Positions 61,875 to 64,000 of a stretch of 64,000 nt of DNA are shown in pieces. The notes under the pieces are model-generated. The model was not told the DNA's origin and searched no databases. It saw nothing but the letters and a program-made list of their open reading frames with translations. How positions within the stretch are numbered: the first letter of the stretch is position 1; every line of letters starts with the position of its first letter. The DNA comes from Methylobacteriaceae bacterium (GTDB taxonomy: Bacteria > Pseudomonadota > Alphaproteobacteria > Rhizobiales > Beijerinckiaceae): positions 857,001 through 921,000 of the forward strand of contig JACKJC010000001.1 in NCBI GenBank assembly GCA_020638195.1, written 5' to 3'. The position numbers and the translations under genes were made by a program.

Positions 61875-62921
61875 CTACACGATCACCACCTTTGCGTCCC
61901 CCGCGCTCACACGCCCAATCACGCGCGCGAACGGATAGCCCTCCGCCACGGTTCGCGCCGCGATCTCCGCCGCACGCTCCGCCTTGCAGGCGACCAGCAG
62001 CCCGCCCGATGTCTGCGGGTCCGTCAGAAGATGGCGCCGCCACTCCGGCCAGTTCGAAGGCAGGACCACGTGTTCGCCATAGCTCGACCAGTTGCGATGC
62101 GAGGCGCCGGTCACGCAGCCCTGTTGCACGAGCGCGGCCGCCGAGTCGAGAAATGGCAGGTTGGCCCAGTCGATCGTGATCGTCGCGCCCGACCCCTGCG
62201 CCATTTCGAGCGAATGGCCGAGCAGGCCGAAGCCGGTGACATCGGTGATCGCATGCACATCGGCGTCCCGCGCGAGCTTCGCGCCGATCTTGTTCAGCGT
62301 CGTCATGGAGCCGACCATCTCGGCGTACATGTCGCCCTCGATGAGGTTCTTCTTGACGGCCGACGAATACACGCCGACACCGAGCGACTTGGTCAGGATC
62401 ACCGCATCGCCCGGCTTTGCCGTATTGTTGCGCCGGATGTTTTCTTCGCGACATGTACCGATCACAGCGAGACCGTAGACTGGCTCGGGGCAATCGATCG
62501 AATGGCCGCCGGCGACGGGAATGCCGGCCTCCGCGCAGACCGCGCGCCCGCCATCGAGGATCTTGCGGACCATGTCGGCGGGAATCTTGTCGATGGGCAT
62601 GCCGAGAATGGCGAGCGCCATGATCGGAGTTCCGCCCATCGCATAGACGTCGGAGATGGCGTTGGTGGCCGCCACACGGCCGAAGTCGAAGGGGTCGTCG
62701 ACCATCGGCATGAAGAAGTCGGTGGTCGCGATCACGCAGGTCCCGTCGTCGAGCTTGTAGACCGCGGCGTCGTCGCCGGTCTCCGTGCCGACGAGCAGGT
62801 TGGCGAAGGGACCGACGGCGGATTGGCCCGCCATCAGTTCGCGCAACACGGAGGGCGCAAGCTTGCAGCCGCAGCCCCCGCCATGCGCGAGGGAAGTCAG
62901 ACGAACGACGGGCGCGTTCAT
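61875..62921 (-). CDS. selD: selenide, water dikinase
   Basis: A 348-residue enzyme making selenophosphate from selenide and ATP. The N-terminal active-site loop is HGGGCGCKLAP, with Cys (not selenocysteine) at the catalytic position and the following Lys20. The PurM-type fold continues with ETGDDAAVYKL, TTDFFMPMVDDPFDFGRVAATNAISDVYAMGG and GHSIDCPEPVYG. No selA, selB, selC or mnmH lies in the window, so whether it feeds selenocysteine or selenouridine cannot be told here. Confidence 0.96.
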   Translation of the reverse strand: MNAPVVRLTSLAHGGGCGCKLAPSVLRELMAGQSAVGPFANLLVGTETGDDAAVYKLDDGTCVIATTDFFMPMVDDPFDFGRVAATNAISDVYAMGGTPIMALAILGMPIDKIPADMVRKILDGGRAVCAEAGIPVAGGHSIDCPEPVYGLAVIGTCREENIRRNNTAKPGDAVILTKSLGVGVYSSAVKKNLIEGDMYAEMVGSMTTLNKIGAKLARDADVHAITDVTGFGLLGHSLEMAQGSGATITIDWANLPFLDSAAALVQQGCVTGASHRNWSSYGEHVVLPSNWPEWRRHLLTDPQTSGGLLVACKAERAAEIAARTVAEGYPFARVIGRVSAGDAKVVIV

Positions 62922-62941
62922 GGGCGTTGCTCCTGCATCCC

Positions 62942-64000
62942 TCAGGCGGATGTCGTTTCTTTGGTGCGGATCGTATAACGGAAATTGTCGGGATCGAGCG
63001 GGTCGAGCTGCGCGCCCTTGGTCTCGCCCTGCGGATACATCAGGAAGCCGACCTTGCCGGTCTTCGAGCCGGGCAGCACGACATCATGCGCGCTGTTGTA
63101 GGCGAGCCAGTTCGTCTCCCACGAGCCGAACAGCGCTTTTCGCGCAGCCGCCACCTTGGCGTCGTTGATCGCCAGCTTGCCCGGCGGCTCCTCGAGGATC
63201 ACCTTGCGGACGTCGGCGGGGTCCATCGGAACCCAGCCGTGTCCTTCCAGCCAGACTTCGGCGCGGCAATGCTGCGCCTTCGTCACCATTTCGGAATTGG
63301 CGCCCAAGCTCTTGTAGCCGAAGCGCGAGGGCGCGATGCGCAGCCCGTAAACGTCGCGCGCCGGAATGCCGGCTGCCCGTGCAAGCGCGACGAACAGCGC
63401 GTTGAGATCCGCGCATTTGCCGCCGAGATCGCCCGACTTCAGCATGGCGGCCACATCGCCGGTCCCGCATCCCCGTGTGGAAGCGCGGCGATAGGAATTG
63501 TCGACGACCCATTCATAGATCGCGCGCGCCTTCTCGATGTCGGTCTTCGCGAGGCCGACAGCGCGATCGGCCGTGTGCTTCACGATGCCGTCGAGCGGAA
63601 CGAGATCGGTCGAGGCGAGATAAAGCTTGCGCTCGGCCTCCGACAGCGGCGCAACCTTCGCGGGCTTGCTCAGATCCACGGCCCGGTCGCGCGTCGCCAT
63701 CTTGCTGACGATTTCGACATAGGGTTTCTGCTCGGCTGCGGTCCATTCGACATGGAGAAGATCGGCGCCGCCGGACTTTGCTTCGCGCGCCTTGCCGTTG
63801 GTCTGCCATCGCGACCCCTTCGGCTGGAACCAGTCGGGCGCATTCATGGCGGGCAGCGGAACCCAGACCTGCGTCGCGCCTTCGGGCATCAGGATGTCGA
63901 CCCGCGTCGTCACCTCGAAGGTGCGCCATGCGCCGGGCGTCGGCGCGAACATCGCGTCGGCGTGAGCGATCCGCGGCGTCAGCGAAAGCGCGCCGGCGGC
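62942..64000 (-). CDS. transglutaminase-like periplasmic protein (5' end outside window)
   Basis: At least 352 residues are in view and the C-terminus is complete. The frame is open to the window edge, and the residues before MFAPTPG (LTPRIAHADA) look like the end of a signal peptide. An N-terminal beta domain (TFEVTTRVDILMPEGATQVWVPLPA) precedes the transglutaminase-like core with catalytic Cys in GGKCADLNALFVALARAAGIPARDVYG, His in AQHCRAEVWLEGHGWVPMDPADV, and the following Asp. These proteins are cysteine-peptidase-like; the substrate is unknown. Confidence 0.88.
   Translation of the reverse strand, partial: AAGALSLTPRIAHADAMFAPTPGAWRTFEVTTRVDILMPEGATQVWVPLPAMNAPDWFQPKGSRWQTNGKAREAKSGGADLLHVEWTAAEQKPYVEIVSKMATRDRAVDLSKPAKVAPLSEAERKLYLASTDLVPLDGIVKHTADRAVGLAKTDIEKARAIYEWVVDNSYRRASTRGCGTGDVAAMLKSGDLGGKCADLNALFVALARAAGIPARDVYGLRIAPSRFGYKSLGANSEMVTKAQHCRAEVWLEGHGWVPMDPADVRKVILEEPPGKLAINDAKVAAARKALFGSWETNWLAYNSAHDVVLPGSKTGKVGFLMYPQGETKGAQLDPLDPDNFRYTIRTKETTSA

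Noticed and set aside
61875..62921. Selenocysteine at the SelD active site
   Set aside because: The codon at the catalytic position encodes Cys (GGGCGCK), with no in-frame TGA.

Overview
The window is about 64 kb of GC-rich DNA from an alphaproteobacterium, most likely order Hyphomicrobiales (Rhizobiales). The evidence is the core block rplU-rpmA-(GNAT)-obgE-proB...proA-nadD-rsfS-rlmH-envC-ctpA-deacetylase-rppH, an ECF-sigma/ChrR pair, a TamA/TamB pair and several families of Rhizobiales-style intergenic palindromes. Genus cannot be fixed from the sequence alone. Coding density is high, and about a dozen operon junctions are ATGA-type start/stop overlaps.

Layout. 0-6.4 kb holds small housekeeping and modification genes (CAP lipoprotein, amidotransferase, SDR, TerB-like protein, trmO, a probable ETF-beta lysine methyltransferase, GNAT, ugd). 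6.5-13.2 kb is a fatty-acid/terpenoid-type catabolic patch (Baeyer-Villiger-type monooxygenase, enoyl-CoA hydratase, AtuA-like protein, thioesterase) ending in an acyl-CoA synthetase gene that is wrecked in its middle third. 13.3-15.2 kb has an XRE/MmyB regulator, a membrane protein and a VOC gene with an internal stop. 15.2-29.4 kb is the conserved core block, interrupted by an SDR, a methyltransferase and a ClpP-fold-like hypothetical gene, followed by tRNA-Ser(CGA). 30.1-37.7 kb is a putative aromatic/polyphenol locus: an ABC solute-binding protein, a two-subunit molybdopterin enzyme of the pyrogallol-phloroglucinol transhydroxylase family, an extradiol-dioxygenase-like VOC protein, an IclR regulator and an FAH-family hydrolase.

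37.8-41.7 kb is the most unusual part: a compact three-gene operon encoding a SLOG domain fused to membrane segments, a deoxyribosyltransferase-like domain fused to a TPR array (the architecture called DUF4071, as in the N-terminal region of ASK1/MAP3K5), and a SLATT/DUF4231 two-TM protein. All three belong to families implicated in nucleotide-ligand-based conflict (immune) systems, and I propose them as one candidate defence system.

41.8-48.1 kb is tamB/tamA. 48.3-53.5 kb is an ECF-sigma/ChrR photo-oxidative-stress-type island (DUF2177, DUF1295, chrR, sigma factor, FAD amine oxidase, DUF1365, deoxyribosyltransferase) with a palindromic divergent promoter. 53.5-59.2 kb is a four-gene signalling operon linking a periplasmic TRAP-type binding protein, two histidine kinases and a receiver-adenylate-cyclase output, with no TRAP permease. 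59.4-64 kb has a two-subunit TPP decarboxylase, an acyl-CoA dehydrogenase, selD and the 3' part of a transglutaminase-like gene that runs off the end.
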